Under the pieces are notes generated by a model. The model saw only the letters and a list, made by a program, of their open reading frames with translations, was not told the origin of the DNA and did not search any database. A stretch of DNA of 64,000 nucleotides from BRH-c54 sp965284565 (GTDB taxonomy: Bacteria; Bacteroidota; Bacteroidia; Flavobacteriales_E; Vicingaceae), in the NCBI GenBank assembly GCA_965284565.1, contig OZ260100.1, positions 1,550,001-1,614,000 of the forward strand, given 5' to 3'. The translations under genes were made by a program, and so were the position numbers. Shown piece after piece: positions 1 through 8,338 of this stretch (position 1 is its first letter; each line of letters starts with the position of its first letter).

Positions 1-1
1 A

Positions 2-433
2 GCACCAGAAAGTGCTGTTTCAGAAATAATTATTACCGAACAAGTTGCCGAGCCGGAAGCTTCTGTTATTGAAACTCCTGAAGCAACTCAGCAAGAAGAA
101 CAAGAAAAAGAACCACAAGAAAAAATGGAAGACAAAGTGATTAGCGCTACGGAAGATTTAAAAGCTAATCAAGAAGTTGCCCAAAAATTAAGTAGAACGC
201 CTATTAAAAATTTAAAAGAAGCTTTTTCTTTAAACGACAGGTATTTGTTTGCAAATGAGTTGTTTGATAAAAACATGGAAGCGTTTAATAATTTAATTAA
301 AACCATTGATGAATCTAGCAACATAAATGAAGCTAATGAGAAACTTATTACTGCTAAAACTCAATATAATTGGGATGAGGAAAATAATTTCTATGTGGAG
401 TTTTCTATTTTGGTAGAAAGAAGATTTAGCTAA
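2..433 (+). CDS. C-terminal part of an unrecognised protein (cut by window start)
   Basis: The frame is open from the first bases of the window to the TAA at 431-433, so the gene starts upstream and only about 143 codons are seen. The first 40 or so are a Glu/Gln/Pro-rich, low-complexity acidic linker. A compact, probably helical C-terminal segment follows (from about codon 60), containing IKNLKEAFSLNDRYLFANELF and ending in VERRFS. From memory, tails of this kind end conserved but uncharacterised Bacteroidota proteins; no function is assigned. An internal ATG at 125 is not a credible start because the reading frame continues before it. The M28 peptidase gene begins 15 nt downstream, so co-transcription is likely. 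Confidence 0.7.
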   Translation, partial: APESAVSEIIITEQVAEPEASVIETPEATQQEEQEKEPQEKMEDKVISATEDLKANQEVAQKLSRTPIKNLKEAFSLNDRYLFANELFDKNMEAFNNLIKTIDESSNINEANEKLITAKTQYNWDEENNFYVEFSILVERRFS

Positions 434-448
434 TAAAATAGTTAAGTG

Positions 449-1705
449 ATGCTGAAAAATAGTTTATTTTTTTTGGGTTTTTTTTTAGTTGTAATTCCCG
501 CTAAAAGTCAGGATGTAGAATATGCTAAAAAGATGTTAGACACCTTATCATCCTCTTATTTTGAAGGTAGAGGAGCAGTAAACAAAGGGGAAAGAAAAGC
601 AGCAGATTTTATTACCAAAGAATACAAAAAACTAGGGTTAAAATCTTTTCAAGAAAGTTTTTTACAGCATTTTAATTATAACATCAACACTTTTTCGGGA
701 AAATTGGAGGTGGCTATAGATGGTAAAAAACTCATTCCTGGAAAAGATTATATTGTTGGAGCTGCATCAAGCAAGTTGCTAGGCGAATTTGATTTAGTGC
801 ATTACAATTCCACTAATTTACCCACTAAAAAAGAGTTGCAAAAACTAACCAAGAGAGATTTTTTCTTCAATAAAATAATTGTAATTGATAATGAAGGGAT
901 AGAAAAGGATAACGAAATTTTAAAAGCACTTCAAATTAATGTTTTTAATGCTGCGGGGATAATTTTATTGGAAAATAAATTGACTCAATCCATAGCAACT
1001 TCTTATGAGAAATATGCTGTGCTTCACATTCTGAGAGAAGTCGTAGATCGAAATGCTCGAAAAATAGCAGTAAATATCAATCAGCAATTAATCAGCAATT
1101 TTAAATCACAAAATGTAATTGGTTATATAGAGGGAACGGATTTTCCTGATTCAATTATTGCAGTTTCCGCTCATTATGATCATTTAGGAAGAATGGGTGA
1201 TGAGGTTTATTTTCCTGGAGCAAATGATAATGCTGCTGGAGTGGCTATGCTGCTAAATTTTGCTAAATATTTTAGTGAAAACCCACCGAAAAAAACCATG
1301 GTTTTTATGGCTTTTGGAGCAGAGGAATCAGGTATTTTGGGTTCTCGCTTTTTTGTGGGAAATCCATTGTTTAAATTACAACGATTGAATTTTCTTATTA
1401 ATTTAGATGTAATTGGAACTGGAACTGATGGCATTATGGTAGTAAATGGAGCTGATTTATCACAAGCATTTGCCTTGTTGGAGTCGTGCAACGAAAAAAA
1501 TTATGTCCCTGAAATTAAAAAACGAAAAAATGCCCCCAACAGCGACCATTTTTGGTTTGCTCAAAAAGGAATTCCAGCTTTTTTTATTTATGGGTTAGGT
1601 GGTGGAACAGCCTATCATGATATTGATGATACTTCCGATAAATTGAAATTGGAAAAATACAATGATGTTTTTTTATTAATCAGAGATTTTATTATACAAT
1701 TATAA
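449..1705 (+). CDS. Secreted M28-family zinc aminopeptidase
   Basis: Predicted exported di-zinc peptidase of family M28. An N-terminal signal peptide ends near SQD (about residue 20). The metal and catalytic residues are all visible: H242 and D244 in HYDHLG, D260 in GANDNAAG, the E292-E293 pair in EESG, D320 in NLDVIG and H390 near the C-terminus. A GTG at 446 is in frame just upstream, but the ATG at 449 directly precedes the signal peptide and is preferred. At 418 residues it is a usual size for a single-domain M28 enzyme with an N-terminal region resembling a PA insert. It sits 15 nt after the previous gene and 9 nt before the next, which suggests one operon. The substrate is unknown; peptide scavenging outside the cytoplasm is the likely role. 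Confidence 0.88.
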   Translation: MLKNSLFFLGFFLVVIPAKSQDVEYAKKMLDTLSSSYFEGRGAVNKGERKAADFITKEYKKLGLKSFQESFLQHFNYNINTFSGKLEVAIDGKKLIPGKDYIVGAASSKLLGEFDLVHYNSTNLPTKKELQKLTKRDFFFNKIIVIDNEGIEKDNEILKALQINVFNAAGIILLENKLTQSIATSYEKYAVLHILREVVDRNARKIAVNINQQLISNFKSQNVIGYIEGTDFPDSIIAVSAHYDHLGRMGDEVYFPGANDNAAGVAMLLNFAKYFSENPPKKTMVFMAFGAEESGILGSRFFVGNPLFKLQRLNFLINLDVIGTGTDGIMVVNGADLSQAFALLESCNEKNYVPEIKKRKNAPNSDHFWFAQKGIPAFFIYGLGGGTAYHDIDDTSDKLKLEKYNDVFLLIRDFIIQL

Positions 1706-1714
1706 CAAGCATTA

Positions 1715-4700
1715 ATGGTGTTGAGAATAGTGAAAAGGATAAAGATTGGGAATCGCATATTTAGCTTGCTATTAATGCTTTATCTGATTAATGTTTCAGC
1801 AGTTTTCGCACAAACATCCGTAGTACAAGCTACCACTCCCGAAGTCAATTTCACTAATTTTAATACAGAGCAAGGCTTGGCATTAAGCTCTATTTCTTGT
1901 GGAATTATCGACCAAAGAGGAAATTTATGGTTTGGTACTTTTGGTGGAGGAGTAAGTCGTTTTGATGGAAAACAGTTTGCCACATTTACCACCGCCAATG
2001 GGTTGGCAAATAATACCATTTGGTCTGCTTTTGAAGATAGCAAAGGCAACTTATGGTTTGGCTCTGATGGAGGAGGAGTAAGTAAGTTCGATGGAAATAA
2101 ATTTGTTTCCTATTCTACCAAAGAAGGACTGGCTCAAAATACGGTTATCAGCATTTTTGAAGATAGTAAAAGTAATATTTGGCTAGGAACCAAAAATGCC
2201 GGAGTGAGTAAGTTTGATGGTAAAAAATTTACCAATTATGATGTAAGTAGTGAGACAGCTCAAAATTCAGTATGGAGTGTGTTAGAAGATAAGCAAGGTA
2301 ATATTTGGTTTGGTACAGGAGGAGCTGGATTAGTCCGTTATAATGGAAAAAGCTTTGAAAATTTTACTACGCTTGATGGGTTAAGTAGTAATCATATTGC
2401 TGTAATGGTAAAAAACAAACAAGGGAATTTCTGGATTGCTACTGATGAAGGAATTACTTTTTATGATGGTAATTCTTTTAAGGTTATAAATACAAAAAAT
2501 GGACTTCCAAATAATAACATTAGTACAATAATTATTGATAAATCAGAAAACATTTGGTTGGGAACAAAACATCAAGGCATTATTAAAATGGATATAGATT
2601 GTTATTTAACATCTAAAGAAGATTTTTCCGAGTGCTTTACCAACTATACTGTCGAACAAGGTTTATCACATAATAGAGTTTTTAGTATTACCGAAGATGT
2701 AAATGCAAATCTTTGGATAGGCACTTACGGAGGTGGTGTAAGTCGCTATAATGGAGATGCTTTTTTTATTTATACCACGAACCAAGGCTTAGCACAAAAT
2801 AGGGTTTGGAATACTATTGAGGACAATGAAGGAAACATTTGGTTTGGCACCAATGATAAAGGAGCTTGTAAGTTTGATGGTACTTATTTTACGACATACA
2901 CCACCAAAGATGGATTAGCCAAGAATACGGTTTGGGCAATATATCAAGATAAAGAAGGCAATATTTGGTTTGGAACAGAAGGAGGAGGAGTAAGTAAGTT
3001 TAACGGAAGAAATTTTGTGACTTATACCACTAAACAAGGCCTAATTCATGATGATATTAGAAGCATAGCACAAGATGCAAAAGGCAACATGTGGTTTGGC
3101 TCTAATGGAGGTGGTGTGAGCAAGTTTAATGGTGAAAAATTTGAAAACTATACAGTTGCTAATGGCTTGTCTCATAATAACGTGAGGAGCATTTTGGTAG
3201 ATAAAAACGAAAATATTTGGTTGGCTACAAATGGCGGTGGAATTAGTGTTTTTGATGGAAAAAAGTTTACAAATTATACTACACAAGATGGCTTACCACA
3301 TAATTCTATTAAATGTATGTTGGAAGATGCTGCTGATAATATTTGGCTAGGCACATCTGGTGGTGGTGCAATTAGATTTGATGGTACTGATTTCCTAACC
3401 ATCAATACGTTAAACGGATTGGCAGATGATGTGGTTTATGATATGATTGAAGATGAAAATGGAATAATTTGGTTTGGTACCAATTTAGGTTTTTGTGGGT
3501 TAAAACTCAATGTTGACAATAAGTTATTGGCTTCAGGAAGAACTGATTTACCCAATAAAAGCATAAAAAAAGCTGAATTTATTTGGGAGAAGTACAATAA
3601 CAAAACAGGCTTTCCTATAAAAGATTTAAATACCAATTCTATGTGTTATACAACCGTTGGTTTGCCAAAAAATAATAAAAATACCAAAGGAATTATTTGG
3701 GGAGCTTGTGGAGATGATAAAATAGTAAGATTTAATCCTAATGCAATTAATAGAGACAAGCGTTTACCTAAACTATTTATTCAAAAAGTTAAAATTAATG
3801 AAGAAAATATTAGTTGGAATTCACTTAAAAATCACAACGATAGTTTAATTACGCTTAATGAAGAGGCTTTAATTTATGGAAATAGATTGGATGATGAAGA
3901 GAAATCAACATTATTTAAAAACTTAGAAGGAATTACATTTTCTGAGGTAAGAAACTGGTATCAAATACCAGAGGATTTAGTTCTGCCCAACCATTTAAAC
4001 AACATTTCATTTGAGTTTTTAGCTGTAGAAACAGAAAGAAATTTTTTGGTAAAATATCAATACGCTTTGATAGAATATGCTTCTGCTATCGATTTGGAAA
4101 AAGTAGAATGGTCTCCATTATCATCCAAAACATTGGCTAACTACAATAATTTATGGGAGGGAAAATATACCTTTTTAGTTAAAGCCATTATGCCTGAAGG
4201 TAAGAGAACACCAATTCAAACCTATCATTTTAAAGTTTTACCCCCTTGGTGGAGAACATGGTGGATGTATGGTTTTTATGGATTAACTTTTATTGGAATA
4301 ATGGTTTTAATAGTTCGGTTAAATGGAAGAAGATTAGCTGCTAGAGCTAGAGAACTTACTATTGAAGTGCAAAAAGCTACCAAAGAAATTTCTGAGCAAA
4401 AACAGATTGTTGAAGATAAACATAAGGAAATTACCGATAGTATTCATTACGCTAAAAGAATTCAGCAGGCAATTTTACCTACTGATGAAATGATAAATAA
4501 AACGCTTAAAGATAACTTTTTACTTTATTTACCAAAAGATGTGGTTAGTGGAGATTTTTATTGGATGGAAAAAGCCCCCTCCGACTCCCCCGAAGGGAGA
4601 GATAATAGGACTTTTTTCGCTGTTGCCGATTGTACCGGACATGGTGTTCCGGGAGCGATGGTGAGCGTAGTTTGTTCTAATGCTTTATCTAAAGCACTTT

Positions 4701-5215
4701 TGGAAGAAGGTATAACTGAAACAGGGAAATTATTGGAACGTGTTAGGGAAATTGTAATAGAACGATTTGCCAAAAGTGGAGGGGTAAGAGATGGAATGGA
4801 CTTAGTATTGTGTAGTTTACAATTCTCCAACAACTCCAAACCTTCAGAAAGTTATGCTACTCTTCAGTATTCAGGAGCTAACAGACCTTTAATAATTGTA
4901 AGAAAAGGAGAACTCATAAAAATTAAGCCTGATAAACAACCAATAGGAAAGTTTTTAGAAGATAAGCCTTTTACTACACATGATATTCCGTTACAAAAAA
5001 ACGATATGATTTATTTGTTTAGCGATGGCTATGCCGATCAGTTTGGTGGCGAAAATGGTAAAAAGTTTATGACTAAACAATTATATGATTTATTCGCTCA
5101 AATTGCTAATAAACCACTAGACGTTCAAAAAAATATATTAAAAGAAACACTCAGAGCTTGGCAAGGCAACTACACTCAGGTAGATGATATCTGTATTTTT
5201 GGAGTAAGAGTGTAA
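1715..5215 (+). CDS. Two-component-regulator-type beta-propeller sensor with SpoIIE/PP2C phosphatase output
   Basis: Large predicted envelope sensor. After a signal peptide ending near FAQTS come about 12-13 Reg_prop repeats of 42-45 residues (GNIWFGT-GGGVSKFDG-KF-YTT-GL pattern), enough for two 7-bladed propellers. A Y_Y_Y-like beta domain follows (about residues 690-840), then one transmembrane helix (about 843-868, preceded by WWRTWWMYG), a coiled coil and a C-terminal SpoIIE phosphatase domain (about 915-1166). PP2C metal motifs are present: GDFYW, ADCTGHG, GMDLVL, SDGYADQFGG and the terminal QVDD. Most Reg_prop proteins signal through a histidine kinase; here the output is a phosphatase, probably acting on an anti-anti-sigma-like protein, which is inferred. 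It resembles the SpoIIE domains at 53.3 and 55.4 kb. The ligand is unknown. Confidence 0.9.
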   Translation: MVLRIVKRIKIGNRIFSLLLMLYLINVSAVFAQTSVVQATTPEVNFTNFNTEQGLALSSISCGIIDQRGNLWFGTFGGGVSRFDGKQFATFTTANGLANNTIWSAFEDSKGNLWFGSDGGGVSKFDGNKFVSYSTKEGLAQNTVISIFEDSKSNIWLGTKNAGVSKFDGKKFTNYDVSSETAQNSVWSVLEDKQGNIWFGTGGAGLVRYNGKSFENFTTLDGLSSNHIAVMVKNKQGNFWIATDEGITFYDGNSFKVINTKNGLPNNNISTIIIDKSENIWLGTKHQGIIKMDIDCYLTSKEDFSECFTNYTVEQGLSHNRVFSITEDVNANLWIGTYGGGVSRYNGDAFFIYTTNQGLAQNRVWNTIEDNEGNIWFGTNDKGACKFDGTYFTTYTTKDGLAKNTVWAIYQDKEGNIWFGTEGGGVSKFNGRNFVTYTTKQGLIHDDIRSIAQDAKGNMWFGSNGGGVSKFNGEKFENYTVANGLSHNNVRSILVDKNENIWLATNGGGISVFDGKKFTNYTTQDGLPHNSIKCMLEDAADNIWLGTSGGGAIRFDGTDFLTINTLNGLADDVVYDMIEDENGIIWFGTNLGFCGLKLNVDNKLLASGRTDLPNKSIKKAEFIWEKYNNKTGFPIKDLNTNSMCYTTVGLPKNNKNTKGIIWGACGDDKIVRFNPNAINRDKRLPKLFIQKVKINEENISWNSLKNHNDSLITLNEEALIYGNRLDDEEKSTLFKNLEGITFSEVRNWYQIPEDLVLPNHLNNISFEFLAVETERNFLVKYQYALIEYASAIDLEKVEWSPLSSKTLANYNNLWEGKYTFLVKAIMPEGKRTPIQTYHFKVLPPWWRTWWMYGFYGLTFIGIMVLIVRLNGRRLAARARELTIEVQKATKEISEQKQIVEDKHKEITDSIHYAKRIQQAILPTDEMINKTLKDNFLLYLPKDVVSGDFYWMEKAPSDSPEGRDNRTFFAVADCTGHGVPGAMVSVVCSNALSKALLEEGITETGKLLERVREIVIERFAKSGGVRDGMDLVLCSLQFSNNSKPSESYATLQYSGANRPLIIVRKGELIKIKPDKQPIGKFLEDKPFTTHDIPLQKNDMIYLFSDGYADQFGGENGKKFMTKQLYDLFAQIANKPLDVQKNILKETLRAWQGNYTQVDDICIFGVRV
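4574..4600. repeat. GC-rich palindromic insert inside the SpoIIE coding region
   Basis: A GC-rich patch stands out in AT-rich coding DNA and contains a perfect 5-bp inverted repeat, CTCCC (4585-4589) and GGGAG (4595-4599). It encodes the in-frame stretch KAPSDSPEGR between GDFYWME and the ADCTGHG motif. The two paralogous SpoIIE domains in this window lack it at that position. It looks like a REP-like palindromic repeat absorbed in frame into a surface loop. Only one copy was noticed here, so repeat status is inferred. Confidence 0.45.
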
Positions 5216-5297
5216 AAATAAGTCATTTGTCGTATATAATATTTAGACAGAGATTTATATGTTTGCCTAAAATATTTAAAAATTAAAACTATTAATT

Positions 5298-5801
5298 ATG
5301 ACAAATCTAAATTTAAAATCTTCATCAATTAAATTAAGTAAACTAGTATTATTGTTGGTGTTGTTTTTCTCTACCAGTTTAGTGGTAAATGCTCAAAAGT
5401 TAATATCAGCAGATGAATTAACACCAAATTTTTTAAAAGAAACCTTTGAAAACGCTTTTATTGAAGTGTTAGAAGTAAAAGAAACTTACGTAAAAGTTAA
5501 AGATGTTTATTCTGTGTTTTTAGATATAGATCCTAAAAAAAGATATGTTACTCTTTCTGGTGTTTATCAAATAGTAGAGGGAGCTAATAAACAAGAGGTT
5601 TATGAATTGATGAATAAAATCAATACTGAAGTTGCCTTAGTTAAGATTTTTTATAACGAAAAAACCAACACTATATCCTATTACTACTATTTTTATACAG
5701 AAGGTGGGTTTACTCAAAAATCTTTGATTTATGCCATGAAACTTTATAAAGATGCAATTACATTAAGTCTTCAAAAAGATACCGCTAAATTGATAAAATA
5801 A
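5298..5801 (+). CDS. Secreted YbjN-like protein
   Basis: A 167-residue protein with an N-terminal signal peptide (hydrophobic core LVLLLVLFFSTSLVV, cleavage near NAQ). The mature part has alternating beta strands (VKVKDVYSVFLDID, YVTLSGVYQI), a helix with ANKQEVYELMNKINTE, a strand pair around VALVKIFY and a last helix. This order resembles the YbjN/type III chaperone-like fold; the assignment is by pattern only. The function of such secreted forms is unknown. It lies 82 nt after the propeller/SpoIIE gene and is closed by a clear terminator. Confidence 0.6.
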   Translation: MTNLNLKSSSIKLSKLVLLLVLFFSTSLVVNAQKLISADELTPNFLKETFENAFIEVLEVKETYVKVKDVYSVFLDIDPKKRYVTLSGVYQIVEGANKQEVYELMNKINTEVALVKIFYNEKTNTISYYYYFYTEGGFTQKSLIYAMKLYKDAITLSLQKDTAKLIK

Positions 5802-5823
5802 ATAAATAATTTTTTAATTTGAG

Positions 5824-5856
5824 AAGCACGGTCTAAATTAGGCTGTGCTTTTTTGT
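5824..5856 (+). terminator. Rho-independent terminator after the YbjN-like gene
   Basis: A 10-bp stem (AAGCACGGTC at 5824-5833 with GGCTGTGCTT at 5841-5850, two G-T wobbles), a 7-nt loop and a T-rich tail. It ends the gene that stops at 5801. Confidence 0.8.
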
Positions 5857-5891
5857 TTGCAACATTTTTTATTCATTACAGTTTAATTTCA

Positions 5892-5899
5892 TAGCTTTG
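5892..5899 (+). promoter_or_regulatory. Candidate -7 box (TAGCTTTG) for the rimB-rimK-astE cluster
   Basis: It matches the Bacteroidota TAnnTTTG consensus, lies after the upstream terminator and 13 nt before the ATG at 5913. No well-spaced TTG -33 element is visible. Confidence 0.35.
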
Positions 5900-5912
5900 A
5901 ATTTTTGAAAAG

Positions 5913-6368
5913 ATGACTACAAAGCAAAAAATATTAATAGGAAGGCAAGATGTTGCTGATTTTCCTCTGCTTAACATATTACAATTACCAATAAAAATAG
6001 ATACTGGAGCATATACTTCCAGTTTACATTGTCATAATATTATTGAATTTGAAGAAAACGGACAAAAAAGAATAAAATGTAATCTTTTAGATCCCGAACA
6101 TGAAAATTATCACGAAAAAGAAATTACTTTTGACGCCTTTACTAAAAAAAAGGTTAAAAGTTCTAATGGTCAGGTAGAAGAGCGTTATAAAATCACAACA
6201 GAAATTGTTCTTTTCAACCAAACTCTTCCAATAGAATTTACACTTTCAGAAAGAGGTAGTATGCGATTTAGTGTATTAATTGGAAGAAAGTTTTTAACCA
6301 ATAGATTTATTGTAGATACGTCATTAAAAAATTTATCATTAAAAAATAACATTATACTATTTAACTAA
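5913..6368 (+). CDS. RimB-type retropepsin-like protease (ATP-dependent zinc protease family, DUF785)
   Basis: A 151-residue single-domain protein with a retropepsin-like active-site signature, KIDTGAYTSSLH (Asp30). A second flap-like half follows (KKVKSSNGQVEERYKI, RGSMRFSVLIGRKFL). The family was first named ATP-dependent zinc protease; in Pseudomonas the relative RimB works with the glutamate ligase RimK on ribosomal protein S6. Here the RimK-type gene starts 30 nt downstream and an AstE-type gene follows, so a shared job in adding or trimming glutamate-like tails is likely. No signal peptide is seen, so it should be cytoplasmic. The target protein is not visible from sequence. Confidence 0.8.
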   Translation: MTTKQKILIGRQDVADFPLLNILQLPIKIDTGAYTSSLHCHNIIEFEENGQKRIKCNLLDPEHENYHEKEITFDAFTKKKVKSSNGQVEERYKITTEIVLFNQTLPIEFTLSERGSMRFSVLIGRKFLTNRFIVDTSLKNLSLKNNIILFN

Positions 6369-6398
6369 AAGCATAAAAATTAAACCCCATTTAGATTC

Positions 6399-7271
6399 AT
6401 GAAAATTATCGTTTTATCCCGAAATCCTAATCTTTACTCTACAAAACGCTTGGTTGAAGCAGGAGAAAAAAGAAAACACGAAATGGTAGTAATTGACCAT
6501 ACCAAATGTGATCTTATTATTGAAAAACGTAAGCCTCAAATTTATTATAAGGGGAAACCACTTAATGATGTTGATGCTGTGATACCAAGAATTGGAGCTT
6601 CTGTAACTTTTTACGGTACAGCTGTTGTTCGTCAGTTTGAAATGATGAAAGTATTTACTGCAACAGAATCTCAGGCGTTAGTTCGTTCTAGAGATAAGTT
6701 AAGAAGTTTACAAATTTTAGCTAGAGCAGGTTTAGGATTGCCAAAAACTGCTTTTACTAACTATTCTAAAGATGTAAAATCTATTATTAAAAATGTTGGA
6801 GGAGCACCATTGGTAATTAAATTATTAGAAGGAACTCAAGGAGTAGGAGTAGTATTGGCAGATAATAATAATGCTGCCGAATCTGTTTTAGAAGCATTTA
6901 ATGGATTAAAAGCCAGAGTAATTGTTCAGGAATTTATTAAAGAAGCTGGTGGTGCAGATATTAGAGCTTTTGTTGTTGATGGAGTAGTAGTAGGTGCGAT
7001 GAAAAGACAAGGGAAAGAAGGAGAGTTTCGTTCTAATTTACACAGAGGAGGAACAGCTTCATTGTATGATTTAACTGATGATGAAGAAAATGCTGCACTA
7101 AAAGCTGCTAAATCCCTTGGTTTGGGCGTTGCTGGTGTAGATATGTTACAGTCTAAAAAAGGGCCTCTAATTATGGAGGTAAATTCTTCTCCAGGTTTAG
7201 AAGGTATTGAAGGAGCTACTGGAAAGGATATTGCTAAAAGCATTATTAGGTATATAGAAAGGCATGTTTAA
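6399..7271 (+). CDS. rimK: RimK-family ATP-grasp alpha-L-glutamate ligase
   Basis: A 290-residue ATP-grasp enzyme. The N-terminal domain starts MKIIVLSRNPNLYST and contains the IPRIGASVTFYGTAVVRQFE segment typical of RimK. The ATP-grasp core follows with KLLEGTQGVGV (phosphate-binding loop), VQEFIKEAGGADIRAFVVDG, a basic FRSNLHRGG segment and the metal-binding EVNSSPGLEGIE. It is full length for RimK. RimK adds glutamate residues to the C-terminus of ribosomal protein S6 in Escherichia coli, but family members also ligate glutamate to other acceptors. The position between RimB-type and AstE-type genes supports a modification module. No dedicated promoter is visible, so co-transcription with 5913-6368 is assumed. 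Confidence 0.9.
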   Translation: MKIIVLSRNPNLYSTKRLVEAGEKRKHEMVVIDHTKCDLIIEKRKPQIYYKGKPLNDVDAVIPRIGASVTFYGTAVVRQFEMMKVFTATESQALVRSRDKLRSLQILARAGLGLPKTAFTNYSKDVKSIIKNVGGAPLVIKLLEGTQGVGVVLADNNNAAESVLEAFNGLKARVIVQEFIKEAGGADIRAFVVDGVVVGAMKRQGKEGEFRSNLHRGGTASLYDLTDDEENAALKAAKSLGLGVAGVDMLQSKKGPLIMEVNSSPGLEGIEGATGKDIAKSIIRYIERHV

Positions 7272-7324
7272 GGTTTAAAGTTTCGAGTTCAAATTTGAAT
7301 TAAAAAAGTAAAGCATTAAGCTAT

Positions 7325-8290
7325 ATGGATACAGATGTTTTTCATTTTTTAGGTAAAAAAATTGGCAGAGGAGAAACCGTTCAGCTAAATATTGACATTG
7401 CTCGTTTGCATACCCGAACAGCTATTGAAGTGCCTGTTATAGTTTCTAGAGGTAAAAATCCAGGGCCTGTTATTTTACTTAATGCAGGAATTCATGGAGA
7501 TGAGGTAAATGGTGTTGAAATTGTTAGGCAAATTATAGCCAAAAACTACCATAAACCAACTAACGGAACAGTAATTTGTATTCCGGTTTTAAATGTTTTC
7601 GGATTTTTACATCAAACAAGAGAGTTTCCAGATGGACGTGATTTAAATAGGGTTTTCCCTGGTTCTAAAGAAGGTTCTTTAGGAAGTAGATTTGCCTATT
7701 TTTTCATGAAAGAAATTGTTCCTAAAATTGATTATTGTATTGATTATCATACTGGAGCGAGTAAACGATTTAATTATACCCACATTAGAATTGAAGGTGT
7801 TGATAAAGAAACAATTGAGTTAGCTCAAGTTTTTGGAGCACCTTTTATTATGCTGTCCAAAGTATTACCAAAATCATTAAGAAGTGAAGCAGCAAAGAAA
7901 GGTGTTAAGGTTTTATTGTTTGAAGGAGGTAAAGCACTAGATTTAGATAGAGCAGTTACAAAAGTGGGAGTTGCTGGAGCATTAAAAGTGATGCATAAAA
8001 TTGGGTTAAGAGATTTTTCGAAAGAAATTGCAGCTTACCCGAAAACTGAACCTATTACATTGGCAGATTCAAGTTGGACGAGAGCCAGATATTCAGGTAT
8101 GTTTAGAACCTATGTGAGTATTGGAAGTTATGTTAAAAAAGGCACTGTGTTAGGCACTATTTCTGATCCTTTTGGAGAGTTTGAAAAAAGAGTAATTTCT
8201 AAACATGATGGTTATGTGGTTTGTTCTAACCATTCTCCAATTGTAAACCAAGGAGATGCTTTGTTTCATGTTGGGTTTACTGAAAAATAA
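7325..8290 (+). CDS. Succinylglutamate desuccinylase/aspartoacylase (AstE/AspA) family zinc hydrolase
   Basis: A 321-residue M14-like amidohydrolase. The zinc motif HGDE is seen in LNAGIHGDEVNGVEIVRQ, the third ligand His in CIDYHTGAS, and a basic FPDGRDLNRVFPGS segment matches the substrate-binding Arg region. The C-terminal part (SSWTRARYSGMFRTYVSIGSYVKKGTVLGTISDPFGEFEKRV) resembles a biotinyl/lipoyl-like barrel. Family members remove N-acyl groups from amino acids; the neighbouring RimB-type and RimK-type genes suggest cleavage of an acyl- or peptidyl-glutamate product. No arginine-succinylation pathway genes are nearby, so a true AstE role is unlikely. It is convergent with pheS, with 48 nt between them. 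Confidence 0.85.
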   Translation: MDTDVFHFLGKKIGRGETVQLNIDIARLHTRTAIEVPVIVSRGKNPGPVILLNAGIHGDEVNGVEIVRQIIAKNYHKPTNGTVICIPVLNVFGFLHQTREFPDGRDLNRVFPGSKEGSLGSRFAYFFMKEIVPKIDYCIDYHTGASKRFNYTHIRIEGVDKETIELAQVFGAPFIMLSKVLPKSLRSEAAKKGVKVLLFEGGKALDLDRAVTKVGVAGALKVMHKIGLRDFSKEIAAYPKTEPITLADSSWTRARYSGMFRTYVSIGSYVKKGTVLGTISDPFGEFEKRVISKHDGYVVCSNHSPIVNQGDALFHVGFTEK

Positions 8291-8338
8291 GTTAAGGTTA
8301 GATAAAAAAACACATCTCTGACTTTGTTTACATTCCTA

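Noticed and set aside
446..448. GTG start for the M28 peptidase
   Set aside because: The ATG that follows directly gives the same signal peptide; there is no reason to prefer GTG.
1860..3500. Regular repeats resembling a CRISPR or tandem array
   Set aside because: The repeats are in-frame beta-propeller units of about 130 bp with no spacers; the same holds for the SBBP units at 45.3-46.6 kb.
7272..7324. Palindrome TTCAAATTTGAA (7288-7299) between rimK and the AstE-type gene as an operator
   Set aside because: It lies in low-complexity AAAGTTT-like DNA inside an apparent operon, with no promoter box beside it.
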